DNA from: GCA-2748575 sp965222725
GTDB taxonomy: Bacteria > Pseudomonadota > Gammaproteobacteria > Pseudomonadales > Ketobacteraceae
NCBI GenBank assembly: GCA_965222725.1
Contig: OZ244969.1
Coordinates: 3,596,001 to 3,660,000 of the forward strand
Direction: 5' to 3'
DNA length: 64,000 nt
Part shown: positions 34,065-42,335 of the stretch, piece by piece
Layout of the letters: every line of letters starts with the position of its first letter
How positions within the stretch are numbered: the first letter of the stretch is position 1
The notes under the pieces: generated by a model
The model's database searches: none
Seen by the model: only the letters and a program-made list of their open reading frames with translations
What the model was told of the DNA's origin: nothing
Position numbers and translations under genes: made by a program

Positions 34065-34367
34065 TTATTCAGCTTGCTGAATGAGGTTAAAGTATTCGAT
34101 CTCACGGCGCAACACATCGCGGTCTATGGGTTGCAGGCTTTCTTCCAGTACCGACTGCGCCGGTGAGGGCCGTATTTCCCAGGGATCTGCATTCAGTTCC
34201 TTGCCCTGCCAGGGCACCACGTTCAGTACGTTGGGCGCTTCCTTGGTACCGATAATGGTGGTGCCGGTCACATCTTCGTCTTCGGCCTGAACGGGCGCCG
34301 CCAGCGTGAGCGCCAGCAGCAAAATGCCGCTTGTTCCTGTCTGTCTGAGTCTGCTTGCTGAGTTCAT
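34065..34367 (-). CDS. Small exported protein of the trans-envelope cluster
   Basis: 100 residues with a signal peptide (TGTSGILLLALTLAAPVQAE). The 70-residue mature chain has a short strand-like region (DVTGTTIIGTKEAPNVLNVVPW) and an amphipathic helix at its end (LQPIDRDVLRREIEYFNLIQQAE). No family was recognised. It is 9 bp after the 302-residue TPR lipoprotein gene and before the 363-bp gap, so it closes the first transcriptional block of the cluster. A small accessory or assembly factor is possible. Confidence 0.78.
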   Translation of the reverse strand: MNSASRLRQTGTSGILLLALTLAAPVQAEDEDVTGTTIIGTKEAPNVLNVVPWQGKELNADPWEIRPSPAQSVLEESLQPIDRDVLRREIEYFNLIQQAE

Positions 34368-34376
34368 AGGCGAAGT

Positions 34377-35285
34377 CTAGGGTATTCTGCGTTCGATTTC
34401 TTTAAGCCATCCCGCAACTTTCTTATCCGGTTCCACTTGCAGGGACTGATAAATCTCAAAATGCTGGTAAGCCAGTGCCGGATCGTGCAAATAAAGATCA
34501 GCCACAACCCCCAGGTTGTAATGGGCTTTATCGTAATTGGGTTCCATGCGGATCGCGGACAGGTAAGCCTGTTTTGCCGCTTCAAAGTTGCCCAGCTGGC
34601 GGTGAATCAGGCCCAGTTCGTTCATCAGGTAAGGGTTCTGGGCCTTGTTCAGCAATGCTGTCTGAAGCACGGATTTGGCCTGTTCGTAGTTTTCCTGCAG
34701 CCGCAGAATAATGGCTTGATTCACCACCGGGCCAGCCAGTGTAGGGAATTGTGCGCTGAGCTCCTGAAACAGCACCAGGGCAGCATCCAGGTCGCCGGAT
34801 TTCATCCGTTGCAGGGCTTCCTGAAAGCGCGGCCGGGCCTGCTGGGCCTCCAGTGCCTGCTGTTCATTGCGGGCCGTCAGGGGCTTGGGTCGGGGTGGGA
34901 TTTTTACGTCCGGCTTTGTGGGTGTGGTGGCTTGATCGCCTGCTTCGCCGTCCAGAGGCGCGGCATCGGCAGTATCACTGGCGGCTTCCTGTCCGGGAGT
35001 TGTATCGGCGGGGCTTGTCTGCGGTTCTGTTTCTGTTGTCTCAGCCTCGGTTGTTTCAGCCTCTTCCTGTTCGGCTTCCTGCTGGATGCGGTCGCTGGCA
35101 TCGGCGGCGCTTTCCGGGGCGAATTCCTCTTCGCCGGCTTTATCCTGTTTTTCTTCGTCGTCGTAGCCTTCAAACCAGCTGGGCATGGTGAGGCGGCGTT
35201 CCGGTTGTTTTGTCGCGCAGCCGGATATCAGTAAGGAGGCGCAGAGCAGCAGCCACAATGAAAGCGAGGATCTAGAAAATCTCAT
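34377..35285 (-). CDS. TPR lipoprotein with acidic low-complexity linker
   Basis: 302 residues. Lipoprotein signal with lipobox (LLISGC, Cys about residue 23) is followed by an acidic, Thr/Ala/Glu-rich linker (about 40-120), then TPR-like repeats (about 150-290: MKSGDLDAALVLFQELSAQFP; QAIILRLQENYEQAKSVLQTALL; NELGLIHRQLGNFEAAKQAYLSAIRMEP; NLGVVADLYLHDPALAYQHFEIYQS). Start ATG has AAGGAGG nine bases upstream, and its first 14 bases overlap the end of the 1040-residue gene. Probably an outer-membrane-anchored scaffold. TPR lipoproteins of this sort occur in myxobacterial Glt/Agl complexes, but identity to any is not claimed. Confidence 0.88.
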   Translation of the reverse strand: MRFSRSSLSLWLLLCASLLISGCATKQPERRLTMPSWFEGYDDEEKQDKAGEEEFAPESAADASDRIQQEAEQEEAETTEAETTETEPQTSPADTTPGQEAASDTADAAPLDGEAGDQATTPTKPDVKIPPRPKPLTARNEQQALEAQQARPRFQEALQRMKSGDLDAALVLFQELSAQFPTLAGPVVNQAIILRLQENYEQAKSVLQTALLNKAQNPYLMNELGLIHRQLGNFEAAKQAYLSAIRMEPNYDKAHYNLGVVADLYLHDPALAYQHFEIYQSLQVEPDKKVAGWLKEIERRIP

Positions 35286-38200
35286 CGATATAATCCTCCT
35301 TCAGCTCCGGTTTTTTATAGCGGGCCGGGTTCAGCTTTTCCAGGGATTCGAAGCTGCGCTGGATCCATTCATCCCAGGCGCCGTCCAGGGTGCGCTCGGT
35401 GTTGGTCTGGAAGATACCAATAGCCTTGTCCTCGAAGGGGATCGCCTGGTCTTCCAGCAGCAGTTCGTATTCTTCCAGTGCCAGGTCGTCCAGCCCGCGG
35501 GGCCGTTCACTGGTCATGATGGACTTGGCGAAATCCCGGTACACCTCACCAATACGATGGGTGGATTTGGTGGTTTCGCTGATGATGCCGATTTCCGCGA
35601 TCCGGGTGTAAGCCTTGATGGTGGACTGCATGGCAGAGCGTTTGGTTTTCAGGGAACGTTTCAGCGGCTGGGTCAGCTCGATATTTTTATAACGCTGGAA
35701 TACCGGGTCTGCCAGCTCGGACGCGGATTTCGCTGCCAGCTGCTGGGTTTGCGCGGTGTTCTTGTCGCCGCCCTTGAAGTAGTTGTCCACGATTTTATCC
35801 AGCCAGAAATTGCGCTTGTTGATATCGCCGGTCTTCTTGTACAGCTCGGCAAGGCGTTCCTGTGCTTCCATGCGCTGGTTGAAGGGCTCTTCATAGGTCC
35901 AGTAAAAGGACTTGTACAGGGCAATAGCTTTTTCGGCATTGTTGGTCTGATCATAAAGCTTGGCGGCTTGCCAGTAAGCTTCCTTGGCCACTTCCGGATT
36001 GGATTCCTTGTTGCTGGCAGCGATGGTTTCCAGTTCCCGGGCAGCCTGACCCCAGCGCCCGGCTTTTTCATAGGCCAGACTGAGCTTGGCGGGCAGGGTG
36101 GGGATCAGCTCGTGGTTGGGGTAGTTTTTACGGAAGCTTTCCAGCACCTCAATGGCCGGGCCCCATTCTTCCAGTTGCAGCAGCAGGTTGGCGGCATCAT
36201 ATTCGGCGGTGGGGCGCACCTTGGCATTGGGCTCTACCACGGCAACCCGCAGGTATTCGGCGGCGGCTTCCTTGGTCTGATTCATCATCTGCAGGGCTTC
36301 GGCCTGCTTGTAAATGGCGGTGGCGCGGTTTTCGTGGAATTTCTTCGCCTGTTGCGGGCTCAGATCCACCAGCTCAAAGGTGCGGGTAATGGCTTCTTCC
36401 GCTTCCTGCCAGCGGCCAATATCAAAGAGCGCATTGGCGCGGGTTACCCAGGCCTTGTCCCAGAGGTTTTTGGGTGGCCGCGGTGTGAGCTTGATCATCA
36501 GCATGGTGGAGCTGAGCACGCCCTCCATGTCGTTCACCGCCAGCTGATCCTCGATCACGTTATCCAGAATGTTGGGCGCTTCTTTGTGGGCCGGAAAGCG
36601 TTTTACAAACTGCAGGGCACTGGAGGTTTTCTTCACCAGCCAGCCGTGGCGGGTGGGATCTTCCTTTGCCAGGGTCTTGATATATTCCTGATAGGACAGC
36701 AAGGCAAAATAGCCGGCTTTTTCCGAGGCCTCATTTTCCGGGTAGTAATAAGCGGTGCGCTCAAACTCTTCGATGGCGGCGCGGAAATCCTTCGCGGCAA
36801 ACAACACTTCCGCCAGTAACTGGTTCATCTTCGGCGAGAACTGATCCATGGGGAAGGTGGTGAGGTATTCCCGGTACCAGCGGGCCGCCTGCAAATAATC
36901 CGGCCGGGTTTTGGTGGTTTGTGCCTTGGCGTGGTAGTGATTGGCCAGTTCCACCAGATGCTGCTTCAGCTCTTTTTCATAAAGCTTGCGGGATTCCGGG
37001 GTGGCCTGTTTCCAGTAATCGCTGTACACGCCGTACTTGGTAACAAAACGCTCCTTGTAGGGCAGCACCAGGCTGGGGAATCCGCCTTTCAGGAAGGTAT
37101 CGATAACCTTGGATGACATGGACGGTGCCATGGGGTGCAGCGGGTGAGCCTCGGTAAAGGCTTCGTAGGTGTCGGCTGCGTCCTTGAAACGTTCCTGATA
37201 CAGGTACAGGTTGGCCAGGGCATTATAGATCTGAACCTCGTAATGGCGCTGGCCATTGGTTTCGAAATACTTGCGGACGCTTTCCTGCCCTTCCAGATTG
37301 CTGAAGGCAAGGGCGGTGACACGTAAAGTATCGTCGAGGATTTTTTGCTGGGTGGCACTGATTTCTTCGCGGGCTTCGGCGATGGCGTCCATTGCTGAAC
37401 CGGATTCGGGTTCGGCTTCCCCGGCCGGGGTTTCTGCCGTCGGCTTGCCGGGTATGTCTTTGTCTGCGTTTTTGTCTGCGCCTGAGGTTTCACCGGGAGG
37501 GGTATCGGTAGTTGCTGCCTGGCCTTCAGGTGCCGCCTCCTGCTCTTCACCGTCTTTGGGGGGCGGTGGCGGTGGCGGCAGATAGACATCAATCAGAGCC
37601 ACAAAATCATTCACTGCCAGATCATAGTCACCCAGCTTGTAGAGCGCCCAGCCGTGCTTGTACAGAGACTGTTCGTAATAGGGAGTGTCGGACCCGAAAC
37701 TGAGTACATCCCGGTAGGCCAGGGCGGCTTCTTCGTAGTCGCCCAGCAGGAATAACTGCTCGCCGCGGCGAAACTGGGCTTCGGCCCGGTATTCGCTTTG
37801 CGGGAAGCGTTCAATCAACTGGTCCAGGGTGTCCAGGGATTTGTCCGGCTGGCCGTTCAGGTCATAGGCCTTGGCCAGCAGGTAGTAGGACTCTGACAGG
37901 TCCATGCCCGGGGCAGCGTTGTTAATAATCTGCTGGTACAGGTCGATGGCGTTGTTGTAGGTGAGCTTTTCGGCGGCCTGATCTTCAGCAGCGTCTGCTT
38001 CTATGCCGGCGATCCGGGCTTCAATGTCGCTTTCTACACCCGGATCCTGTATTTCCAGGTCTTGTTCCTCAAGTTGCGACAGCAGGCGCTCTTCACTGCC
38101 CACCATGGTAAGGTCGGCCATCCGGCGCAATATCGACAGGCGTTCCTCGGGCTGACTGAACAGCGCAAGGGCCTCTTTGTAGGTGTCTATTACCTGTTCG

Positions 38201-38394
38201 GCAGGAATGGGCTTGAGGGATTGTTTGGGAATATCGATATCAACGGGCTTCAGATCACCCAGCGTGCGTTCGCCCCCGGAGCGGTAGGCGCGCTGACCGT
38301 CTGGCGCTGTGGAGCAGGCAGATACCGCCAGTACCAGCGCAGGAATTGCACAACGTTTGAGCCATTTTTTATTTGGGGGAGTGGTGTCTCTCAC
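35272..38394 (-). CDS. Very large TPR lipoprotein, first gene of the trans-envelope cluster
   Basis: 1040 residues, GTG start at 38394 (no ATG lies before the signal sequence). Lipobox LAVSAC places the lipid Cys near residue 26. TPR-like units are spread through the protein: about 150-275 (ESYYLLAKAYDLNGQPDKSLDTLDQLIERFP; FRRGEQLFLLGDYEEAALAYRDVL), an interruption by a Pro-run (PPPPPPP) and acidic low-complexity insert about 275-345, then repeats to about 900 (NALANLYLYQERFKDAADTYEAF; LLAEVLFAAKDFRAAIEEFERTAYYYP; KLSLAYEKAGRWGQAARELETI). No enzyme motif. Likely an outer-membrane-anchored periplasmic platform for the ExbB/ExbD machine. Confidence 0.88.
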   Translation of the reverse strand: MRDTTPPNKKWLKRCAIPALVLAVSACSTAPDGQRAYRSGGERTLGDLKPVDIDIPKQSLKPIPAEQVIDTYKEALALFSQPEERLSILRRMADLTMVGSEERLLSQLEEQDLEIQDPGVESDIEARIAGIEADAAEDQAAEKLTYNNAIDLYQQIINNAAPGMDLSESYYLLAKAYDLNGQPDKSLDTLDQLIERFPQSEYRAEAQFRRGEQLFLLGDYEEAALAYRDVLSFGSDTPYYEQSLYKHGWALYKLGDYDLAVNDFVALIDVYLPPPPPPPKDGEEQEAAPEGQAATTDTPPGETSGADKNADKDIPGKPTAETPAGEAEPESGSAMDAIAEAREEISATQQKILDDTLRVTALAFSNLEGQESVRKYFETNGQRHYEVQIYNALANLYLYQERFKDAADTYEAFTEAHPLHPMAPSMSSKVIDTFLKGGFPSLVLPYKERFVTKYGVYSDYWKQATPESRKLYEKELKQHLVELANHYHAKAQTTKTRPDYLQAARWYREYLTTFPMDQFSPKMNQLLAEVLFAAKDFRAAIEEFERTAYYYPENEASEKAGYFALLSYQEYIKTLAKEDPTRHGWLVKKTSSALQFVKRFPAHKEAPNILDNVIEDQLAVNDMEGVLSSTMLMIKLTPRPPKNLWDKAWVTRANALFDIGRWQEAEEAITRTFELVDLSPQQAKKFHENRATAIYKQAEALQMMNQTKEAAAEYLRVAVVEPNAKVRPTAEYDAANLLLQLEEWGPAIEVLESFRKNYPNHELIPTLPAKLSLAYEKAGRWGQAARELETIAASNKESNPEVAKEAYWQAAKLYDQTNNAEKAIALYKSFYWTYEEPFNQRMEAQERLAELYKKTGDINKRNFWLDKIVDNYFKGGDKNTAQTQQLAAKSASELADPVFQRYKNIELTQPLKRSLKTKRSAMQSTIKAYTRIAEIGIISETTKSTHRIGEVYRDFAKSIMTSERPRGLDDLALEEYELLLEDQAIPFEDKAIGIFQTNTERTLDGAWDEWIQRSFESLEKLNPARYKKPELKEDYIDEIF

Positions 38395-38498
38395 AAATTC
38401 GGTATTCCGTTTCTACTTCTTATTTGCTTGCGTAAGTTGCTTGCACATACCTTATCGCGTGATTGGTATCGGACGCGAAGGAGCGGGAGCTCAAAACG

Positions 38499-38539
38499 TT
38501 GTGTCTAACATTGTGTCTTGTTTCTTGTGTCTAACGTTG
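38499..38539. repeat. Cluster of three TTGTGTCT repeats in the 331-bp gap upstream of the TPR-lipoprotein and exonuclease genes
   Basis: TTGTGTCT starts at 38499, 38511 and 38525. The first and third copies extend to a 15-bp near-identity (TTGTGTCTAAC[A/G]TTG). They are followed by several TGCATCTG copies (about 38538-38577). The gap 38395-38725 holds the divergent promoters of the cluster and of the exonuclease gene; no gene was seen in it. Confidence 0.6.
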
Positions 38540-38725
38540 CATCCGTTGCATCTGCATCTGGATGTATCTGCATCTGATCGGTGCGGGTTGTAACGAATCT
38601 GGCTCCGGTCAGCGACGTCAGAAAACGTTATCATAGCCTATTATTGGTTAAAGTGTTTAGCTAAGGTAGCGATTTTTCGCTGGTTTTTCAAAGCTGGTCA
38701 CAACTTGAACTAGAGCCGACTTATC

Positions 38726-39640
38726 ATGCCATCAGAGCCAAAATTACCGGATTCAGCCGGCACCATCTACCTGATTGATGGCAGCATACACATTTTTCGT
38801 GCCTGGTTTGGTATACCGGATCACTTTTTTGATGAATCCGGCCGGCCAATGAATGCAGTTTACGGTTATGCCGCTTTTTTGCTGCGGTTCTTGCAGCAGG
38901 TCAAGCCACAGAAAGTCGTGGTGGCCTTTGATGAAAGTCTGTTCAGCGGGTTTCGCCATCAGCTCTATCCGGAATACAAGGCCAACCGGGCGTTGCCGGA
39001 TGAGGATCTGGCTTTTCAGCTCGCTTCCTGTCGTGCGCTGACGGAATGGCTGGGGGTGTCCACCGTGGCCAGTGAGGTCTATGAGGCCGATGACCTGATT
39101 GCCGCCATTGCCCGCAAACGGCGCCAACGGGGCGAATCTGTGGTGGTGCTGTCTACGGATAAGGATCTGGGGCAGATGATTGGCGACAGGGATTACCTAT
39201 GGGACTATCACGGTAATCGCTTTCTGGATTCACAGGCGCTGGCAGATCACTGGGGATTTGCGGTGTCACGGATTGCGGCTTTTCTGGCAGTGGCCGGGGA
39301 TGCATCCGATAACATTCCCGGCATTCCCGGAGTGGGCAACAAAACCAGCACCCGACTGTTTGCCCATTTCAATGATCTTGACGAGCTTTACGGCAACATT
39401 AATGACATTGATACCCTGGGTTTGCGGGGTGGCCGGCAGTTAAAAGGGCGCCTGCAAGACCATGAAGAATCCGTACGCCTTTATTATGAACTGACCCGGC
39501 TGCGCGATACGGCAAAGTGTTCCTGGGGCGACAAGACTGTTAAGCTAAAAGCTCCCGATAAAACAAGCCTGCTAGCCTGGTGGAGACGCTCAGGACTTAC
39601 CCGCATGCTCAGGCTTGATCAGTATCTGGCGGACTATTAA
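38726..39640 (+). CDS. 5'-3' exonuclease (stand-alone PolI-type 5' nuclease)
   Basis: 304 residues. PIN-like 5' nuclease fold with metal-binding acidic clusters: YLIDGSIHIFRAWF, VVAFDESLFSGFRHQLYPEYKANR, YEADDLIAA, STDKDLGQM. The helix-hairpin-helix region DASDNIPGIPGVGNKTSTRLFAHF follows, which binds DNA in a K+-dependent way in the family. Acts on flaps or 5' ends in repair. It is longer than the E. coli Xni protein (about 250 aa), so no symbol is given. The next gene follows by 16 bp. Confidence 0.94.
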   Translation: MPSEPKLPDSAGTIYLIDGSIHIFRAWFGIPDHFFDESGRPMNAVYGYAAFLLRFLQQVKPQKVVVAFDESLFSGFRHQLYPEYKANRALPDEDLAFQLASCRALTEWLGVSTVASEVYEADDLIAAIARKRRQRGESVVVLSTDKDLGQMIGDRDYLWDYHGNRFLDSQALADHWGFAVSRIAAFLAVAGDASDNIPGIPGVGNKTSTRLFAHFNDLDELYGNINDIDTLGLRGGRQLKGRLQDHEESVRLYYELTRLRDTAKCSWGDKTVKLKAPDKTSLLAWWRRSGLTRMLRLDQYLADY

Positions 39641-39656
39641 GGTAATAAACGCTACG

Positions 39657-40550
39657 ATGAATCAGCAAACAGAAGCCCTTATCATTGCTCAGACCGTTGA
39701 ACATTGTGGTTCCGATTATCAGAAGTTGCGCCTGCGCCGCTCCGGCACGGGCTGCATCAACGAAACCTGGGAAGCCTATGGCGATGGCCTGCAGTCCCTG
39801 TTTGTCAAGGCGGGCCCGGCAGCGGCGGCTGATATGTATGAACAGGAAATTGCCGGGCTTGAGTTGCTGCAGCAGGTGTCAGGGTTGCGGATTCCCCGGG
39901 CGCATTTTTCTGCATCTGATGATCATTGCGCCTGCCTGGTAATGGAATTTGTTGAGCTGGGGCCGGTGCCCGCTGCATCGGAAACCGCCCTGGCTGAAGG
40001 GCTCGCAGAGCTGCATTCCATTACCGGCAAACAGTTTGGCCTGGCGGAAGATAACTATATAGGCCGCTCCCTGCAGCTGAACGGCTTCAGTAATGACTGG
40101 TGGGCTTTTTTCTGTGACAAACGCCTGACGCCGCAACTGGAAATGGCCAAAGATAACGGCATGCGTGCGCAATTGCTGGACCGTATTCAGGCGCTGATCG
40201 ATAGCATTCCCGGCGCTTTTTCAGATCACCAGCCCAACGCGTCCTTGCTTCATGGTGATCTTTGGGGCGGTAATGTTTCAGCAGATGCCGATGGCAATCC
40301 CTATATCTATGATCCCGCCGTGTATTATGGCGATGCCGAAACCGATATCGCCATGAGTAAAATGTTTCAGTCGCTGGGCAGCCGTGTTTATGAGGTTTAC
40401 CATAGCCATCATCCCAGGCAGCCTGGTCATGATGTACGCCGTCGCCTGTACGACCTTTATCACTGGATGAATCATTTCAATCTGTTTGGCGTGACCTACC
40501 TGGGTCAGGTGGAGCATTGCGTGGATTCCGTTCTGGCTGAGATTTCCTAA
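39657..40550 (+). CDS. Fructosamine-kinase family protein
   Basis: 297 residues from ATG 39657 (open frame to 39615 overlaps the exonuclease). Protein-kinase-like fold of the fructosamine kinase/ketosamine-3-kinase family: LFVKAGPAAAADMYEQEIAGLELL (ATP-site Lys/Glu), LVMEFVELG (hinge), then LLHGDLWGGNVSADADGNPYIYDPAVYYGDAETDIAMSK split as catalytic HGDLWxGN and metal-binding DPA. Members phosphorylate ketosamines for deglycation (ribulosamines in bacteria). The fold assignment is firm; the true substrate is not known. It lies between the exonuclease and pdxB with gaps of about 15 bp. Confidence 0.93.
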   Translation: MNQQTEALIIAQTVEHCGSDYQKLRLRRSGTGCINETWEAYGDGLQSLFVKAGPAAAADMYEQEIAGLELLQQVSGLRIPRAHFSASDDHCACLVMEFVELGPVPAASETALAEGLAELHSITGKQFGLAEDNYIGRSLQLNGFSNDWWAFFCDKRLTPQLEMAKDNGMRAQLLDRIQALIDSIPGAFSDHQPNASLLHGDLWGGNVSADADGNPYIYDPAVYYGDAETDIAMSKMFQSLGSRVYEVYHSHHPRQPGHDVRRRLYDLYHWMNHFNLFGVTYLGQVEHCVDSVLAEIS

Positions 40551-40565
40551 CCCCCGCAGGATTTT

Positions 40566-41729
40566 ATGAAACTAATCATTGATGAAAATATTCCACTGGC
40601 CGATGAGTTTTTTGCTGATCTGGGTACCCTGGTAAAAAAGCCCGGCCGCTTGCTGACCCATGATGATGTGAAGGATGCGGATGCGCTCATTGTGCGCTCT
40701 GTGACTCAGGTAAATCAGGCGCTGCTTGATGGCACACCGGTAAAGTTTGTTGGTAGTGCCACCATTGGCGAAGATCATCTGGATCTGGACTATCTCAGGG
40801 GGCAGGGCATTGCCTATGCCTCGGCTCCCGGTTGCAATGCCGTGGCGGTGGTGGAATACGTGGCGGCGGCATTGCTGGATCTTGAAGTGCGCCATGGCTG
40901 GTCCATGGCAGGTAAATCTCTGGGCATTGTGGGGCTGGGAAACGTGGGCAGCCGGCTTAAACCGGTGTTTGAATCGCTGGGGCTGAAAGTGATTGCCTGC
41001 GATCCGCCATTAGCAGATCAGGGGCAGCAGGGTCTGACGTCGCTTGAAGAGGCGCTGAGTGCCGATATTGTCACGCTCCACACCCCTCTGACCCGCAGCG
41101 GACCTTATCCCACTTTTCACCTGTTGGGAGCCGACCGGTTGGCTGCTTTGTGCCATGGGGCCGTATTGATTAACGCGTGCCGCGGGCCGGTGATTGATAA
41201 CCATGCTCTGTGCCGTGTGCTGGAGCAGCGTGGTGACCTGTCGGTGGTGCTGGATGTATGGGAAGGGGAACCGCTGGTGGATACCGAGCTTGCCCAGCGG
41301 GTGGAAATAGCCACGCCCCATATTGCGGGCCATTCCTTCGATGGCAAGGTGCGTGGTACCGCCATGATCTATGAGGCCTTGTGCCGGCATTTGAACAAGA
41401 CCCCGGATAAAACAGCGGAATCCCTGATCCCCGCCGAAGCGGCCCATGTCATCGACCTGAATGAAGGCGAGGGCATACAGAACTGCCGGGATCTGGTGAG
41501 GAAGGTTTACCGCATTGAAGAAGACGACGTCAACCTGCGCAGCTCCCTGCAACACCCGAAAGAACATCGTATCGCAGCCTTCGATCAGTTGCGTAAGCAT
41601 TATCGTTTGCGTCGAGAGTTCAGTGAAGTGGTGCTGCGGGGCGTAGAGACTTTTATCGGGCGGGCAGATCCCGGTGAAGTGCAAAAAATCAGGGCGCTGG
41701 GATTTAATTTGTCACAGCGCCCTGATTAA
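40566..41729 (+). CDS. pdxB: 4-phosphoerythronate dehydrogenase PdxB
   Basis: PdxB oxidises 4-phospho-D-erythronate in the DXP-independent branch of pyridoxal phosphate synthesis. 387 residues, D-2-hydroxyacid dehydrogenase fold: MKLIIDENIPLADEFF start, FVGSATIGEDHLDL, SAPGCNAVAVVEYV, GIVGLGNVGSRL (NAD site), NACRGPVIDN, VLDVWEGEP (catalytic Asp/Glu region) and TPHIAGHSFDGK (catalytic His). The length matches the PdxB subfamily with its extra C-terminal dimer domain. The end of the coding region doubles as an antisense terminator (see 41681-41727). Confidence 0.96.
   Translation: MKLIIDENIPLADEFFADLGTLVKKPGRLLTHDDVKDADALIVRSVTQVNQALLDGTPVKFVGSATIGEDHLDLDYLRGQGIAYASAPGCNAVAVVEYVAAALLDLEVRHGWSMAGKSLGIVGLGNVGSRLKPVFESLGLKVIACDPPLADQGQQGLTSLEEALSADIVTLHTPLTRSGPYPTFHLLGADRLAALCHGAVLINACRGPVIDNHALCRVLEQRGDLSVVLDVWEGEPLVDTELAQRVEIATPHIAGHSFDGKVRGTAMIYEALCRHLNKTPDKTAESLIPAEAAHVIDLNEGEGIQNCRDLVRKVYRIEEDDVNLRSSLQHPKEHRIAAFDQLRKHYRLRREFSEVVLRGVETFIGRADPGEVQKIRALGFNLSQRPD
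41681..41727 (-). terminator. Intrinsic terminator for the 41.8-kb minus gene, embedded in the 3' end of pdxB
   Basis: AATCAGGGCGCTG (41687-41699) pairs perfectly over 13 bp with CAGCGCCCTGATT (41715-41727) around 15 nt. Read on the minus strand it is followed by T6 (41686-41681). The right arm ends in the pdxB stop codon. Confidence 0.75.
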
Positions 41730-41768
41730 GGTGTTTGATTTTAATAACGGGTATTGGAACCCTGTAAA

Positions 41769-42002
41769 TCAGTGATGGGATCCCTGCCGCGGGAACAGCC
41801 AGCTATTGCCAAGTGCTTTGCAGGCAGTTTGAATCATGTCTTCCGTAATGGGAACTTCGTTGCCGTTTTCATCAATGATGGCGGCACCATTAAAGGCCGG
41901 GTTGTTATCAAGGCTGCTATCAGGGTCAGCATTCAATGCTGCATTTCTATTTTCCTGATGCTGGCTGTTGCTGCTTCTTTCAAAGGCTTTTGCCTGGGAC
42001 AT
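41769..42002 (-). CDS. Small PA1571-like protein
   Basis: 77 residues from ATG 42002, chosen because GGGAG lies 6 nt before it. ATGs at 42008 (no spacing to the ribosome site) and the longer frame to 42035 are less likely. The N-terminal half is polar and Asn/Ser-rich. The conserved-looking part is FNGAAIIDENGNEVPITEDMIQTACKAL, which resembles the PA1571-type small proteins of Pseudomonas. Function unknown. The gene is monocistronic, ending in the terminator hidden in pdxB. Confidence 0.72.
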   Translation of the reverse strand: MSQAKAFERSSNSQHQENRNAALNADPDSSLDNNPAFNGAAIIDENGNEVPITEDMIQTACKALGNSWLFPRQGSHH

Positions 42003-42335
42003 GCTCATCTCCCGCTCACTCTGTAATTTTTGCACACATTAGAGTTCATTTGTGACTGCCATATGACATCGTTTTGTCAGCATCATGAAAATCTGCAGCA
42101 TGCATCACTTTTCTTTTTATTAAGTATAAGTAAGAGAAACACAGGGCGTCAGATAACGGTAGGATTCATTTGTAATGAAACTTTGCCGTTTGAGAATATT
42201 TGTTATGGGTTTCACAGTTTGTCTTGACTAGGTTTTTTAGGAGCCCGGTGTTGGCAACTTTATCAGGCGGGGCCTACTGGCAATTCGCCATGGGATTCGC
42301 TAGGCTTGCGCGCTCATTCTGACAGGTTATCCGTT
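42003..42335. other. 333-bp divergent intergenic region
   Basis: It holds the upstream regions of the small minus gene and of the NAD-kinase-family gene. It is AT-rich around 42100-42230, with a TTGACT at about 42223 that lacks a matching -10. The sequence ATTCATTTGT occurs near 42166, with a similar string near 42046. No gene was seen. Confidence 0.4.

Noticed and set aside
35185..36819. 544-codon plus-strand open frame
   Set aside because: Antisense to the TPR lipoproteins; the Gly/Phe-rich product has no domain. It reflects the codon bias of the opposite strand.
38538..38577. CRISPR array or tandem minisatellite
   Set aside because: TGCATCTG copies are short, irregular and lack spacers of constant length; no cas genes in the window.
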